Source: Pseudonocardia cypriaca (GTDB lineage Bacteria; Actinomycetota; Actinomycetes; Mycobacteriales; Pseudonocardiaceae). From it: a stretch of DNA of 64,000 nt. The stretch spans positions 248,001 to 312,000 of the forward strand of contig NZ_VFPH01000001.1 in NCBI RefSeq assembly GCF_006717045.1, read 5' to 3'. The translations under genes were made by a program, and so were the position numbers. A model generated the notes under the pieces. That model was not told where the DNA came from and did no database searches. It was given only the letters and a program-made list of their open reading frames with translations. Each line of letters opens with the position of its first letter. Position 1 is the stretch's first letter. Positions 1-7,775 of this stretch are shown here, piece by piece.

Positions 1-684
1 GTGAACGTCCTGAAGGAGGCGGAGCAGCTGCAGCAGCTGCTGCGCGAGCAGGGCAAGGACCCGGTGCTCTACGTCATCGGCCGCAAGGGCGTGAGCTACT
101 ACAAGTTCCGGCGCCGCAACGTGGAGCAGTCCTGGACGGGCTTCTCGGAGCAGCCGACCTATGCCCACGCGGCGGAGGCGGCGCGCACCCTCGTCGAGGC
201 GTTCATCGCCGGCACCGAGGACGACGCCACGGGTGTCGACGAGCTGCACCTGGTGTACACGCAGTTCAAGAACATGGTCACCCAGGTGCCGCAGGCCCGG
301 CGGATGGCTCCGCTGGAGGTCGAGTACGAGGCCGACACCGTCGGCACGCCCGGCGGCGAGATCGAGGAGCGGCGGGAGGCGGCGCAGCAGGCAGCGGGCG
401 AGGTCAAGCCGCTGTACACGTTCGAGCCGAGCCCCGACACGCTGTTCGACGCACTGCTGCCCAAGTACATCGGGGCGCGGCTGTTCGCCGCGCTGCTCGA
501 GGCCGCTGCATCGGAGTCGGCCGCCCGCCAGCGGGCGATGAAGGCCGCCACCGACAACGCCAACGAGCTGATCCGTACCCTGACACTGGAGGCCAACCAG
601 GCCCGTCAGGCGCAGATCACCCAGGAGATCAGTGAGATCGTCGGTGGGGCCGACGCTCTCGTCAGCGCAGGGAGTGAGAGCTGA
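1..684 (+). CDS. atpG: ATP synthase F1 gamma subunit, C-terminal part (cut by window edge)
   Basis: Central stalk (rotor) subunit of the membrane ATP synthase, coupling proton flow through Fo to catalysis in F1. The visible 227 residues cover the C-terminal two thirds: a Rossmann-like middle segment, then the conserved C-terminal helix (MKAATDNANELI, then LTLEANQARQAQITQEISEI) that packs inside the alpha3beta3 ring. Full-length gamma is about 300-325 residues, so the start lies upstream of base 1; the GTG at base 1 is an internal Val codon. Its TGA is one base before the atpD start, as in the standard atp operon. Identification is firm because of the family signature and the adjacent atpD and atpC. 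Confidence 0.97.
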   Translation: MNVLKEAEQLQQLLREQGKDPVLYVIGRKGVSYYKFRRRNVEQSWTGFSEQPTYAHAAEAARTLVEAFIAGTEDDATGVDELHLVYTQFKNMVTQVPQARRMAPLEVEYEADTVGTPGGEIEERREAAQQAAGEVKPLYTFEPSPDTLFDALLPKYIGARLFAALLEAAASESAARQRAMKAATDNANELIRTLTLEANQARQAQITQEISEIVGGADALVSAGSES

Positions 685-685
685 G

Positions 686-2113
686 ATGACCGCCACCGCA
701 GATACCCAGACCACGACCGGCCGGGTCGTCCGCGTCACCGGCCCGGTCGTCGACGTCGAGTTCCCCCGCAACGCGGTGCCGGAGCTCTACACGGCGCTCA
801 CGGTCGACGTCGAGTTCGGCGACCTCGCCAAGAAGCTCACCCTCGAGATCGCGCAGCACCTGGGCGACAACCTGGTGCGCACCATCTCGATGCAGCCCAC
901 CGACGGCCTGGTCCGCGGCCAGACGGTCACCTCGCTGGGGCGCCCGATCTCGGTGCCGGTGGGCGACCAGGTCAAGGGGCACGTGTTCAACGCCCTCGGC
1001 GAGTGCCTGGACGACCCGGAGTTCAAGCCGACCGGCGACCTCTGGGGCATCCACCGCCAGGCTCCGTCGTTCGACAAGCTCGAGGGCCGCACCGAGATGC
1101 TGGAGACCGGCATCAAGGTCATCGACCTGCTCACCCCGTACGTGCAGGGTGGGAAGATCGGCCTGTTCGGCGGTGCCGGCGTGGGCAAGACGGTGCTCAT
1201 CCAGGAGATGATCACCCGTGTCGCCAAGAACTTCGGTGGCACGTCGGTGTTCGCCGGTGTCGGCGAGCGCACCCGCGAGGGCAACGACCTCATCACGGAG
1301 ATGACCGAGTCCGGCGTCATCAACGACACCGCGCTCGTCTTCGGGCAGATGGACGAGCCGCCCGGCACGCGTATGCGCGTCGCCCTGTCGGCGCTGACGA
1401 TGGCGGAGTACTTCCGCGACGAGCAGAACCAGGACGTGCTGCTCTTCATCGACAACATCTTCCGGTTCACCCAGGCCGGTTCCGAGGTCTCCACGCTGCT
1501 CGGCCGCATGCCGTCCGCGGTGGGCTACCAGCCCACGCTGGCCGACGAGATGGGCGAGCTGCAGGAGCGGATCACCTCGACCCGTGGCCGCTCGATCACC
1601 TCGATGCAGGCGATCTACGTGCCCGCGGACGACTACACCGACCCGGCGCCCGCCACCACGTTCGCGCACCTCGACGCCACCACGGAGCTCTCCCGCCCGA
1701 TCTCCCAGAAGGGGATCTACCCGGCGGTGGACCCGCTGACGTCGACCTCCCGGATCCTCGACCCGCAGTACATCGGCGAGGACCACTTCCGGGTGGCCAA
1801 CGAGGTGAAGCGGATCCTGCAGCGCTACAACGACCTGCAGGACATCATCGCGATCCTCGGCATCGACGAGCTGTCCGAGGAGGACCGCCAGCTCGTCGGG
1901 CGGGCCCGCCGCATCGAGCGCTTCCTGTCGCAGAACCTCCTGGTGGCCGAGCAGTTCACCGGCCAGCCGGGCTCCACGGTTCCGCTCAAGGAGACCATCG
2001 AGGCGTTCGACAAGATCGCCAAGGGTGAGTTCGACGAGGTGCCCGAGCAGGCGTTCTTCCTCTGCGGTGGCCTGGACGACCTGGACAAGAACCGCAAGAA
2101 GCTCGAGGGCTGA
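686..2113 (+). CDS. atpD: ATP synthase F1 beta subunit (catalytic)
   Basis: Catalytic subunit of F1-ATPase, 475 residues, the usual length. It has the beta-barrel N-domain, Walker A GGAGVGKT at residues 162-169, the GERTREGNDL segment carrying the catalytic Glu, and DNIFRFTQAGSEVS as Walker B and following loop. An upstream in-frame ATG at 632 would add 18 residues inside atpG. The ATG at 686 is chosen because it follows a purine-rich ribosome site (GGGAGTGAGAG) and restores the normal N-terminus. It is co-transcribed with atpG (1-bp gap) and atpC (5-bp gap). Confidence 0.99.
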   Translation: MTATADTQTTTGRVVRVTGPVVDVEFPRNAVPELYTALTVDVEFGDLAKKLTLEIAQHLGDNLVRTISMQPTDGLVRGQTVTSLGRPISVPVGDQVKGHVFNALGECLDDPEFKPTGDLWGIHRQAPSFDKLEGRTEMLETGIKVIDLLTPYVQGGKIGLFGGAGVGKTVLIQEMITRVAKNFGGTSVFAGVGERTREGNDLITEMTESGVINDTALVFGQMDEPPGTRMRVALSALTMAEYFRDEQNQDVLLFIDNIFRFTQAGSEVSTLLGRMPSAVGYQPTLADEMGELQERITSTRGRSITSMQAIYVPADDYTDPAPATTFAHLDATTELSRPISQKGIYPAVDPLTSTSRILDPQYIGEDHFRVANEVKRILQRYNDLQDIIAILGIDELSEEDRQLVGRARRIERFLSQNLLVAEQFTGQPGSTVPLKETIEAFDKIAKGEFDEVPEQAFFLCGGLDDLDKNRKKLEG

Positions 2114-2118
2114 TCACC

Positions 2119-2502
2119 GTGGCTGAGATGACGGTGGAGCTGGTCGCGGTCGAGCGGCGGATCTGGTCGGGATCGGCCAACTTCGTCCTCGCCCGCACCA
2201 CGGTGGGCGAGATCGGGGTGTTGCCCGGTCACGAGCCCACGCTCGCGCAGCTGGAGGACACGGCCGTCGTCCGCGTCGACGGAACGGACGGTACGTCCAC
2301 CACGTTGGCCGTGCATGGAGGGTTCCTCTCGATCACGCCGGACAACGTGACCGTGCTGGCCGAGTACGCCGAGCTGGCCGACGAGATCGACGTGGCGCGC
2401 GCCCGCAACGCGCTCCAGCGCGCCGACTCGTCGGAGCCCGAGGGCGTAGCCGCGGCGGCCAGGGCGAACGTGCGGCTCAAAGCCGCCGGCGCGGCCGAGT
2501 AG
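2119..2502 (+). CDS. atpC: ATP synthase F1 epsilon subunit
   Basis: The 127-residue epsilon subunit belongs to the rotor foot and can inhibit ATP hydrolysis. The N-terminal beta-sandwich is recognisable (VELVAVERRIWSG, GEIGVLPGHEPTLAQL, VHGGFLSITPDNVTVLAEYAE) and a shortened C-terminal helical hairpin follows. It starts at GTG five bases after the atpD stop. This is the last atp gene. The following DUF2550 gene begins 12 bp later and is probably in the same transcript, as is usual in actinobacteria. Confidence 0.98.
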   Translation: MAEMTVELVAVERRIWSGSANFVLARTTVGEIGVLPGHEPTLAQLEDTAVVRVDGTDGTSTTLAVHGGFLSITPDNVTVLAEYAELADEIDVARARNALQRADSSEPEGVAAAARANVRLKAAGAAE

Positions 2503-2514
2503 CCGAGGCCGGAG

Positions 2515-2964
2515 GTGGGAGCGACAGCGCTGCTCGTCAGCATCCTGTTGCTGCTCGCCTGCCTCTGTCTGGGGTACCTCGCCTTTCGCAGAGTACGACT
2601 CATGCGGGGCGGTGGTGTGGACGTCTGTCTGCGCCGCCGCCCCGCTCGTCTTTCCCGGGACGGCACCGCGGGGTGGCACTTCGGCGTGGGCCGCTACCGC
2701 GGTGACGAGCTGGCCTGGTTCCGCCTCACCTCGCTGCGGCCGGGGCCCACGGTCGTCGTCGACCGCACCGAGCTGGAGATCGTCGACCGGCGCACGCCGG
2801 TGAACCCCGAGGCCTACGTCATCCCGCAGGGGGCATCCGTGCTGCACTGCCGCCTGAACGGTGTGGAGCTGGAGCTCGCGATGGCGCCCGGAGTCCTCAC
2901 CGGCTTCCTGTCCTGGGTGGAGGCCACCCCGCCCGGCCGCACCGGCTACCGCCAGGCCTCCTGA
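2515..2964 (+). CDS. DUF2550 family membrane-anchored protein
   Basis: A 149-residue protein with a single N-terminal membrane helix (residues 5-22, rich in Leu, Val and Ile), then a basic stretch (RRVRLMRGG) and a soluble beta-rich domain with the family features RPARLSRDGTAGWHFGVGRY and FRLTSLRPGP. DUF2550 proteins sit directly downstream of atpC in mycobacteria and relatives; the function is unknown. GTG at 2515 is preceded by GGAGG. It ends at a tandem repeat that separates it from the convergent adenosyltransferase gene. An ATP synthase link is suggested only by position. Confidence 0.9.
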   Translation: MGATALLVSILLLLACLCLGYLAFRRVRLMRGGGVDVCLRRRPARLSRDGTAGWHFGVGRYRGDELAWFRLTSLRPGPTVVVDRTELEIVDRRTPVNPEAYVIPQGASVLHCRLNGVELELAMAPGVLTGFLSWVEATPPGRTGYRQAS

Positions 2965-3020
2965 CCGCGACTCGCGTGCACCGAGACCGCGACTCGCGTG
3001 CACCGAGACCGCGACTCGCG
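2965..3020. repeat. Three tandem copies of a palindromic motif, 22-bp period
   Basis: CCGCGACTCGCG occurs at 2965-2976, 2987-2998 and 3009-3020, exactly 22 bp apart, joined by TGCACCGAGA. The core CGCGA-C-TCGCG is an odd palindrome with 5-bp arms. The array fills the gap between two convergent genes, starting one base after one stop and ending two bases before the other. The same core and the same 22-bp period recur at 31527-31560, also between convergent genes, so this is a dispersed element rather than a local accident. Function unknown; a REP-like or terminator-associated role is inference. Confidence 0.85.
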
Positions 3021-3022
3021 CG

Positions 3023-3601
3023 TCAGGGGGTCTGGGCGCCGCCGGGCCGCCAGAGGACGTCGCCGTCGGGGTTCGCCACCCGGCCGACGATGAACAGCAG
3101 GTCCGAAAGGCGGTTGAGGTACTTCGCCGTAAGCGGGTTGGTGCGCTCCGCGTCGACCTCCAACAGCGCCCACACCGAGCGCTCGGCCCGGCGCGCCACG
3201 GTGCGGGCCACGTGCAGGTAGGCCGCCCCCGGCGTGCCACCCGGCAGGATGAACGAGTCGAGCTTGGGCAGGCCCTCGTTGAACTCGTCGCACCAGCCCT
3301 CGAGCCGGGTGACGTAGTCCTCGGTGATCCGCAGCGGCGGGTACTGCGGATCCTCGACGATCGGCGCGCACAGGTCGGCGCCGACGTCGAAGAGGTCGTT
3401 CTGCACCTGCCTCAGCGGGCCGAGCAGGCGGTCGGCCAGCCCGCCGACGGTGACGGCGACACCCAGCGCGGCGTTGCACTCATCGGTGTCGGCGTACGCC
3501 GCGAGCCGCGGATCGGTCTTGCTGACGCGGCTGAAGTCGCCCAGCGCCGTGGTGCCGTCGTCGCCGGTCCGCGTGTAGATCCTGGTCAGGTGCACGGCCA
3601 T
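3023..3601 (-). CDS. ATP:cob(I)alamin adenosyltransferase, PduO type
   Basis: Transfers the adenosyl group of ATP to cob(I)alamin, making coenzyme B12 for AdoCbl-dependent mutases. The 192 residues carry the PduO/MMAB signatures: N-terminal RIYTRTGDDGTTALGD (ATP-binding loop), DECNAALGVA, and RTVARRAERSVWAL with the catalytic Arg-Arg-x-Glu-Arg. In M. tuberculosis an orthologue sits between the atp operon and murA, the same place as here. A likely client is the mutase at 10663-12657, supported by the MeaB chaperone at 36044. ATG start. Confidence 0.96.
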   Translation of the reverse strand: MAVHLTRIYTRTGDDGTTALGDFSRVSKTDPRLAAYADTDECNAALGVAVTVGGLADRLLGPLRQVQNDLFDVGADLCAPIVEDPQYPPLRITEDYVTRLEGWCDEFNEGLPKLDSFILPGGTPGAAYLHVARTVARRAERSVWALLEVDAERTNPLTAKYLNRLSDLLFIVGRVANPDGDVLWRPGGAQTP

Positions 3602-3618
3602 GGGATCAGCCTATGTGC

Positions 3619-4359
3619 TCATGCGTTCGCTCCCGAGTCGACGAGGAGCGCGGCACCGGTGATCGTGCGGCCGCCCGGGCCGGCCAGGTGCGCCACGGTC
3701 GCGGCCACGTCGTCCGCGGTCTGGAAGCGCCCCAGCGCCGTGAGGCTGCGCTGGTCGTCGGCCGACGGCCCGTCGGCCGGGTTCATGTCCGTGTCGGTCG
3801 AGCCCGGGTGCACGACGTTCACGGTGATGCCGCGGGGGCCGAGCTCGCGGGCCAGCGCCCGGGTGAGGCCGGTGAGCGCCGACTTCGTCATCGAGTAGAG
3901 GGCGATCCCGTCGTGCGGGACCCGCTCGGCGAGGTTGCTGCCGATGCTGATGATCCGCCCGCCCTCGCCGAGGTGCGGCGACGCGGCCTGGGCGGCGACG
4001 AACGCGGCGCGCACGTGGATCGCGACCGTCCGGTCCAGCTCCTCGAGGCCGACCTCTTCGAACGGGCCGTAGGGGAACACACCCGCGTTGTTGACGAGCA
4101 CGTCCAGCCGGCCGAGCTCGGCTGCGGTCCGGTCGACGGCCGTACGCACGGCGGCCGGGTCGGCGCTGTCGGCCTGCAGGGCGAGACTCCGCCGGCCGAG
4201 CCCTTCGATCTCCCGGACCACCTTCTCGGCGCTGTCGCGGCCCTCCCGGTAGGTGAGGGCCACGTCGGCGCCCTCGCCGGCCAGCCGGACCGCGATCGCC
4301 GCGCCGATGCCCCGGCTGCCGCCGGTCACGAGGGCCACCCGGCCACTGAGGTCGTACAT
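3619..4359 (-). CDS. SDR family NAD(P)-dependent oxidoreductase
   Basis: A 246-residue classical short-chain dehydrogenase. It has the TGGSRGIG cofactor loop near residue 12, the NNAGV motif, a catalytic Ser region (IISIGSNLAERV) and a catalytic YSMTK. Arg after the glycine motif and YREGRDSAE after beta-2 suggest NADP(H) preference, as in FabG-like 3-oxoacyl reductases; the substrate is unknown. The start at 4359 is preceded by an AAGGAAG ribosome site. It lies downstream of the hydrolase and MarR genes on the same strand but is separated from them by an 80-bp gap with a large inverted repeat, so it may have its own promoter. Confidence 0.9.
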   Translation of the reverse strand: MYDLSGRVALVTGGSRGIGAAIAVRLAGEGADVALTYREGRDSAEKVVREIEGLGRRSLALQADSADPAAVRTAVDRTAAELGRLDVLVNNAGVFPYGPFEEVGLEELDRTVAIHVRAAFVAAQAASPHLGEGGRIISIGSNLAERVPHDGIALYSMTKSALTGLTRALARELGPRGITVNVVHPGSTDTDMNPADGPSADDQRSLTALGRFQTADDVAATVAHLAGPGGRTITGAALLVDSGANA

Positions 4360-4408
4360 TCCGACTTCCTTTCTGTAGTGAGCGCTAAGGAAGTCTGCGG
4401 TCCGGCTC

Positions 4409-4441
4409 AGCGGTCGTCAAGGATTATTTTGAGCGACCGCT
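4409..4441. promoter_or_regulatory. Imperfect inverted repeat between hydrolase and SDR genes
   Basis: AGCGGTCGTCAA (4409-4420) pairs with TTGAGCGACCGCT (4429-4441) with one bulged G and an AT-rich 8-nt loop. It overlaps the stop codon of the minus-strand hydrolase gene and lies about 50 bp upstream of the SDR start. Read on the minus strand it could be a terminator without a U-tract, or an operator: TTGACG lies in the distal arm, with CAGACT 17 bp downstream as a weak -35/-10 pair. Confidence 0.45.
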
Positions 4442-5282
4442 ATAAAACGTGTCGCTCGACCCATGCGGCGATGGCGTCGCCGATCTCCGTGGACCGGTCC
4501 TCCGCGGCGTGGTGCCCGGCTTCCCCGCACGGCACGACCTCGAGCGATGCGATGTTCTCCTCGCACCACGCGGCCACCTCCGGGCCTTGCACCGTGGGCG
4601 AGCCCTCGAACGTCAGCTGCAGCTTCGGCACGTCCGTGCTCTTCGCCAGCCAGGCGTCGAAGGCCTCGATCCGGGCGATGAGATCGGCCGGCTCGCCGTC
4701 GATGGGCATCTGCTGGGCCCAGGCGAGGACCGGTCGCCGGGCCTGTGGGGTCGGGAACGGGCGGAGGTACTCGGCCAGCACGGCCTCCGCGACGGGGGTC
4801 GCCACGGCACGGGTGTAGGCCGCGCGGATGAGCTCGTCGGTCTCCAGGAGCTCCTCGCCGCGGGTGCGGATCATCTCGGCGCGGGCCCGGGCCGGTGGGG
4901 TGAGCGTGGCGCTGTCGAACGGCTTGATGATCGCCTCGAACAGCGCGAGGCCGCGCACGCGTTCCGGGTGCCGGGAGGCCCAGTCACTGGCGAGGGCGCC
5001 GCCCCAGTCGTGGCCGACCAGCACGACGTCGTCGAGGTCGAGGGCGTCGAACCAGGCGTCGAGGTAGCGCGCGTGGTCGGCGAACAGGTACGGGATGTCC
5101 GGCTTGCCGGACCGCCCCATCCCGATGAGGTCGGGCGCGATCAGCCGGCCCCGGCCGACGCGGGGCAGGACGTCCCGCCACATGTGGGACGAGGCCGGGT
5201 TGCCGTGGAGGAAGACGAACGCCGGGCCGGATCCGGTCTCCGTGTGGTGGATCGTCGAGTCGAGGACGCGGGTCTCGGGCAT
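4440..5282 (-). CDS. Haloalkane-dehalogenase-like alpha/beta hydrolase
   Basis: 280 residues with the alpha/beta hydrolase fold. The haloalkane dehalogenase subfamily II features are visible: HGNPASSHMWRDVLP with the halide-stabilising Asn at residue 28, IAPDLIGMGRSGKPD, nucleophile elbow GHDWGG with Asp92 followed by the halide-binding Trp93, Glu115 in ALFEAIIKPF as the likely acid, and a GEAGHHAAED block with the catalytic His. The intact Asp/Trp/Asn set argues for true C-X bond hydrolysis over esterase activity; the substrate cannot be read. ATG at 5282 with AGAGGAA upstream. It is 14 bp downstream of the MarR gene, so the two probably form an operon. Confidence 0.85.
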   Translation of the reverse strand: MPETRVLDSTIHHTETGSGPAFVFLHGNPASSHMWRDVLPRVGRGRLIAPDLIGMGRSGKPDIPYLFADHARYLDAWFDALDLDDVVLVGHDWGGALASDWASRHPERVRGLALFEAIIKPFDSATLTPPARARAEMIRTRGEELLETDELIRAAYTRAVATPVAEAVLAEYLRPFPTPQARRPVLAWAQQMPIDGEPADLIARIEAFDAWLAKSTDVPKLQLTFEGSPTVQGPEVAAWCEENIASLEVVPCGEAGHHAAEDRSTEIGDAIAAWVERHVL

Positions 5283-5296
5283 CGTGGGGTTCCTCT

Positions 5297-5770
5297 CTAG
5301 GGGGTCGGTGGGTCGAGCGGGGCGTCGAGCAGTTCGGTGAGCTCGCGGACGAGCGCGGCCGTGCGGGCGCTGTCGCGGCCGCCGAACGGTGCGAGGAGGC
5401 GTTCGAGGAGCTCTTGGACGGTCCGCATGGCGGAGCGCACGCTCTCCTGTCCCTTGCCGGTGAGGGTGAGCCGGACGGCGCGGGTGTCGTGCGGATCGCG
5501 GCGGCGGGCGATCAGGCCCTTCGCCTCCAGCGTGCGGGCCAGCTTGGAGACGTACAGCGCCTCCAGTCCCGTGTCGTCGGCCAGCTCGCGCTGGCTCGGC
5601 TGCCGCCCGCCCTGTTCCACGCCGTGCAGGGCGGCGAGCAGGACGTACTGGGCGTGGGTCAGGTCCAGCGGGGCCAGCGCGCGGTCGACCGCCACTCGCC
5701 ACTTCGTGGCGAGTCGCCACACGATGGCCCCGGTGGCTGCTCCTGGAGATCCTGATGGCACGCGATTCAC
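5297..5770 (-). CDS. MarR family transcriptional regulator
   Basis: 157-residue winged-helix regulator. The core is recognisable: LTHAQYVLLAALHGV, the recognition helix region SQRELADDTGLEALYVSKLARTLEAKGLIARRRDPHDTRAVRLTLTGKG, and a C-terminal dimer helix. It is the first gene of an operon with the dehalogenase-like hydrolase and lies divergent from a TetR gene. A perfect 7-bp inverted repeat directly upstream of its GTG start is a good autoregulatory operator. No Shine-Dalgarno is visible before the GTG, so the exact start is uncertain. Confidence 0.88.
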   Translation of the reverse strand: MNRVPSGSPGAATGAIVWRLATKWRVAVDRALAPLDLTHAQYVLLAALHGVEQGGRQPSQRELADDTGLEALYVSKLARTLEAKGLIARRRDPHDTRAVRLTLTGKGQESVRSAMRTVQELLERLLAPFGGRDSARTAALVRELTELLDAPLDPPTP

Positions 5771-5771
5771 A

Positions 5772-5790
5772 GTACATAGACATTATGTAC
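5772..5790. promoter_or_regulatory. Probable MarR operator in divergent promoter
   Basis: GTACATA-N5-TATGTAC is a perfect 19-bp inverted repeat ending 2 bp from the MarR start codon, in the 75-bp divergent region. It is AT-rich against a very GC-rich background. Size and spacing are typical of MarR sites. Blocking it would silence the marR-hydrolase operon and perhaps the TetR gene. Confidence 0.7.
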
Positions 5791-5845
5791 ATGGCTAGCA
5801 TCTTCCGACGGAGTATCTTGAGGGGTCGCTACAGAAGGAGTGCTC

Positions 5846-6475
5846 ATGGTGGTGCGAGGACGCCCGCGCGGGTTCGACCGCGCCGCCGCGCTACGACTGG
5901 CGATGGAGTCGTTCTGGGAGCACGGCTACGAGGGCACGTCCATCGGCGACCTGACGGCGCGCATGGGCATCCGGCCGCCGAGCCTGTACGCGGCCTTCGG
6001 GAGCAAGGAGGCCCTGTTCCGCGAGGCCGTCATGCTCTACGAGGGCATGGAGGGGGAGCCGCCGCTGCGGGCGCTCAACGACGCGCCCACCGCCATCGCG
6101 GGCATCGAGGCGATGCTGCGGGCGAACGTGCGCTCGTACACGTTGCCCGGCCGGCCCACCGGCTGCATGGTCGTGCTGGCCGCCACCACGTACACGCCGA
6201 GCACCGAGGGGATCCGCGACTTCCTCGCCGAGCAGCGCAGGGCCGGTACCGCGGCTGTGGAGGAGCGGCTCGTGCGCGGGCAGGCCGAGGGTGACGTGCC
6301 GCCCGGCGCCGACACCGGTGCGTTGGCCGCGTACGTGATGTCCGTGCAGTACGGCCTCTCCCTGCAGGCGCGCGACGGGGCCACCCGCGAGCAGCTCGAC
6401 GCCGTGGTGGACTGCGTGCTCGCCGGATGGGACGCCACGGTGGCCGCCCGCGTGGCCGCGGCCGGCACCGGATAG
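5846..6475 (+). CDS. TetR/AcrR family transcriptional regulator
   Basis: 209 residues. The N-terminal helix-turn-helix is FDRAAALRLAMESFWEHGYE, then GTSIGDLTARMGIRPPSLYAAFGSKEALFREAV; the last part is the classic TetR recognition helix and helix 4. The C-terminal ligand domain (TAIAGIEAMLRANV, CMVVLAATTY, VMSVQYGLSLQARDGATREQL) resembles TetR_C regulators of oxidoreductase genes. ATG at 5846 has AAGGAG five bases upstream; a GTG at 5840 overlaps that ribosome site and is less likely. Divergent from the marR operon; the regulated gene is unknown but may be the SDR or hydrolase. Its stop overlaps the presumed murA promoter. Confidence 0.9.
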   Translation: MVVRGRPRGFDRAAALRLAMESFWEHGYEGTSIGDLTARMGIRPPSLYAAFGSKEALFREAVMLYEGMEGEPPLRALNDAPTAIAGIEAMLRANVRSYTLPGRPTGCMVVLAATTYTPSTEGIRDFLAEQRRAGTAAVEERLVRGQAEGDVPPGADTGALAAYVMSVQYGLSLQARDGATREQLDAVVDCVLAGWDATVAARVAAAGTG

Positions 6476-6484
6476 CGTCGCCAC
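6473..6484 (+). promoter_or_regulatory. Putative -10 for leaderless murA
   Basis: TAGCGT at 6473-6478 fits the actinobacterial TANNNT -10 pattern. Only 6 nt separate it from the murA GTG, and no Shine-Dalgarno is present. The -10 would include the TetR stop codon. The same GGATAGCGTC string precedes the GT87 gene at 50591. Confidence 0.45.
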
Positions 6485-7753
6485 GTGGCAGAGCACTTCG
6501 CGGTGAACGGTGGCGCGCGGCTCGTCGGCGCCGTCGACGTGGTCGGGGCGAAGAACAGCGTGCTGAAGCTGATGGCGGCTGCGCTGCTGGCCGAGGGCAC
6601 GACGACGATCACCAACTGCCCGGAGATCCTGGACGTCCCGCTGATGGCCGACGTGCTGCGCAGCCTCGGCTGCACCGTCGAGGTCGAGCACGGCACGGTC
6701 ACGATCGACGTGCCCGCGCACCCCGGTGCGCAGGCCGACTACGCGTCGGTGTCCCGGCTGCGCGCGTCGGTGTGCGTGCTCGGGCCGCTCGTGGCGCGCT
6801 GCCGCCGCGCCGTGGTGCCGCTGCCAGGGGGCGACGCGATCGGCTCGCGCCCGCTCGACATGCACCAGGCCGGCCTGCGCAAGCTCGGCGCGACCACCGA
6901 GATCGAGCACGGACGCGTGGTCGCGCACGCCGAGGAGCTGCGCGGGGCGCAGATCTGGCTCGACTTCCCCAGCGTGGGTGCCACCGAGAACATCCTGATG
7001 GCCGCGGTGCTCGCCGACGGCACCACCGTGATCGACAACGCGGCGCGCGAGCCGGAGATCGTCGACCTCTGCACGATGCTGCAGCAGATGGGCGCCAAGA
7101 TCGACGGCGTGGGCAGCTCCACGCTGACCGTGCACGGCGTCACGCAGCTGCAGCCCACGCGGCACCGGGTGATCGGCGACCGGATCGTCGGCGCCACCTG
7201 GGCGTTCGCCGCCGCGATGACCCTCGGCGAGGTCACCGTGCGCGGCGTCGACCCGCACCACATCGACCTGGTCCTCGACAAGCTGCGCAGTGCAGGAGCC
7301 GAGACCGAGATCGGCATCCAGGAGTTCACGGTGCGGATGGAGCGCAGGCCGCGGGCCGTCGACTTCGTGACGCTGCCGTACCCCGGCTTCGCCACCGACC
7401 TGCAGCCGATGGCGATCGCGCTGTCCGCCGTGTCGGACGGCACCTCGATGATCACCGAGAACGTCTTCGAGGCCCGGTTCCGGTTCGTCGACGAGATGGT
7501 CCGCCTGGGCGCGGACGCTCGCACGGACGGCCACCACGCGGTGGTCCGGGGGGTTGAGCGCCTGTCGAGCGCCCCGGTGTGGGCGAGCGACATCCGCGCG
7601 GGAGCCGGCCTCGTGCTGGCCGGGCTGTGCGCAGACGGCGTGACCGAGGTGTGGGACGTCGAGCACATCGACCGCGGCTACCCGCGGTTCGTGGAGAACC
7701 TCAGCGCCCTCGGCGCCGACGTCGCGCGGGTTCGGTCCGAGCCGCAGCGCTAG
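6485..7753 (+). CDS. murA: UDP-N-acetylglucosamine 1-carboxyvinyltransferase
   Basis: First committed step of peptidoglycan synthesis: adds enolpyruvate from PEP to UDP-GlcNAc in the cytosol. 422 residues, two inside-out alpha/beta domains. Lys23 in GAKNSVLKLM is the conserved catalytic Lys. The mobile loop reads LPGGDAIGSRP, so residue 117 is Asp where E. coli has Cys115. Cys-to-Asp at this place is known from M. tuberculosis and makes the enzyme insensitive to fosfomycin. Position after the adenosyltransferase region matches the mycobacterial order. GTG start, probably leaderless. Confidence 0.98.
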   Translation: MAEHFAVNGGARLVGAVDVVGAKNSVLKLMAAALLAEGTTTITNCPEILDVPLMADVLRSLGCTVEVEHGTVTIDVPAHPGAQADYASVSRLRASVCVLGPLVARCRRAVVPLPGGDAIGSRPLDMHQAGLRKLGATTEIEHGRVVAHAEELRGAQIWLDFPSVGATENILMAAVLADGTTVIDNAAREPEIVDLCTMLQQMGAKIDGVGSSTLTVHGVTQLQPTRHRVIGDRIVGATWAFAAAMTLGEVTVRGVDPHHIDLVLDKLRSAGAETEIGIQEFTVRMERRPRAVDFVTLPYPGFATDLQPMAIALSAVSDGTSMITENVFEARFRFVDEMVRLGADARTDGHHAVVRGVERLSSAPVWASDIRAGAGLVLAGLCADGVTEVWDVEHIDRGYPRFVENLSALGADVARVRSEPQR

Positions 7754-7775
7754 CCCTGCGGCCGGACACCGGGCA

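Noticed and set aside
662..1786. Long open frames on the strand opposite atpD
   Set aside because: High-GC antisense shadows of atpD with Arg/Ala/His-rich composition and no family features. The same holds for many long frames opposite ecm, the 28514 dehydrogenase gene, glgB and glgE.
2965..3020. CRISPR array
   Set aside because: The 22-bp tandem units have no unique spacers, and there are no cas genes in the window.
7754..7775. rRNA operon behind murA, as in mycobacteria
   Set aside because: Only 22 bp separate murA from the next gene, and no rRNA sequence was recognised anywhere in the window.
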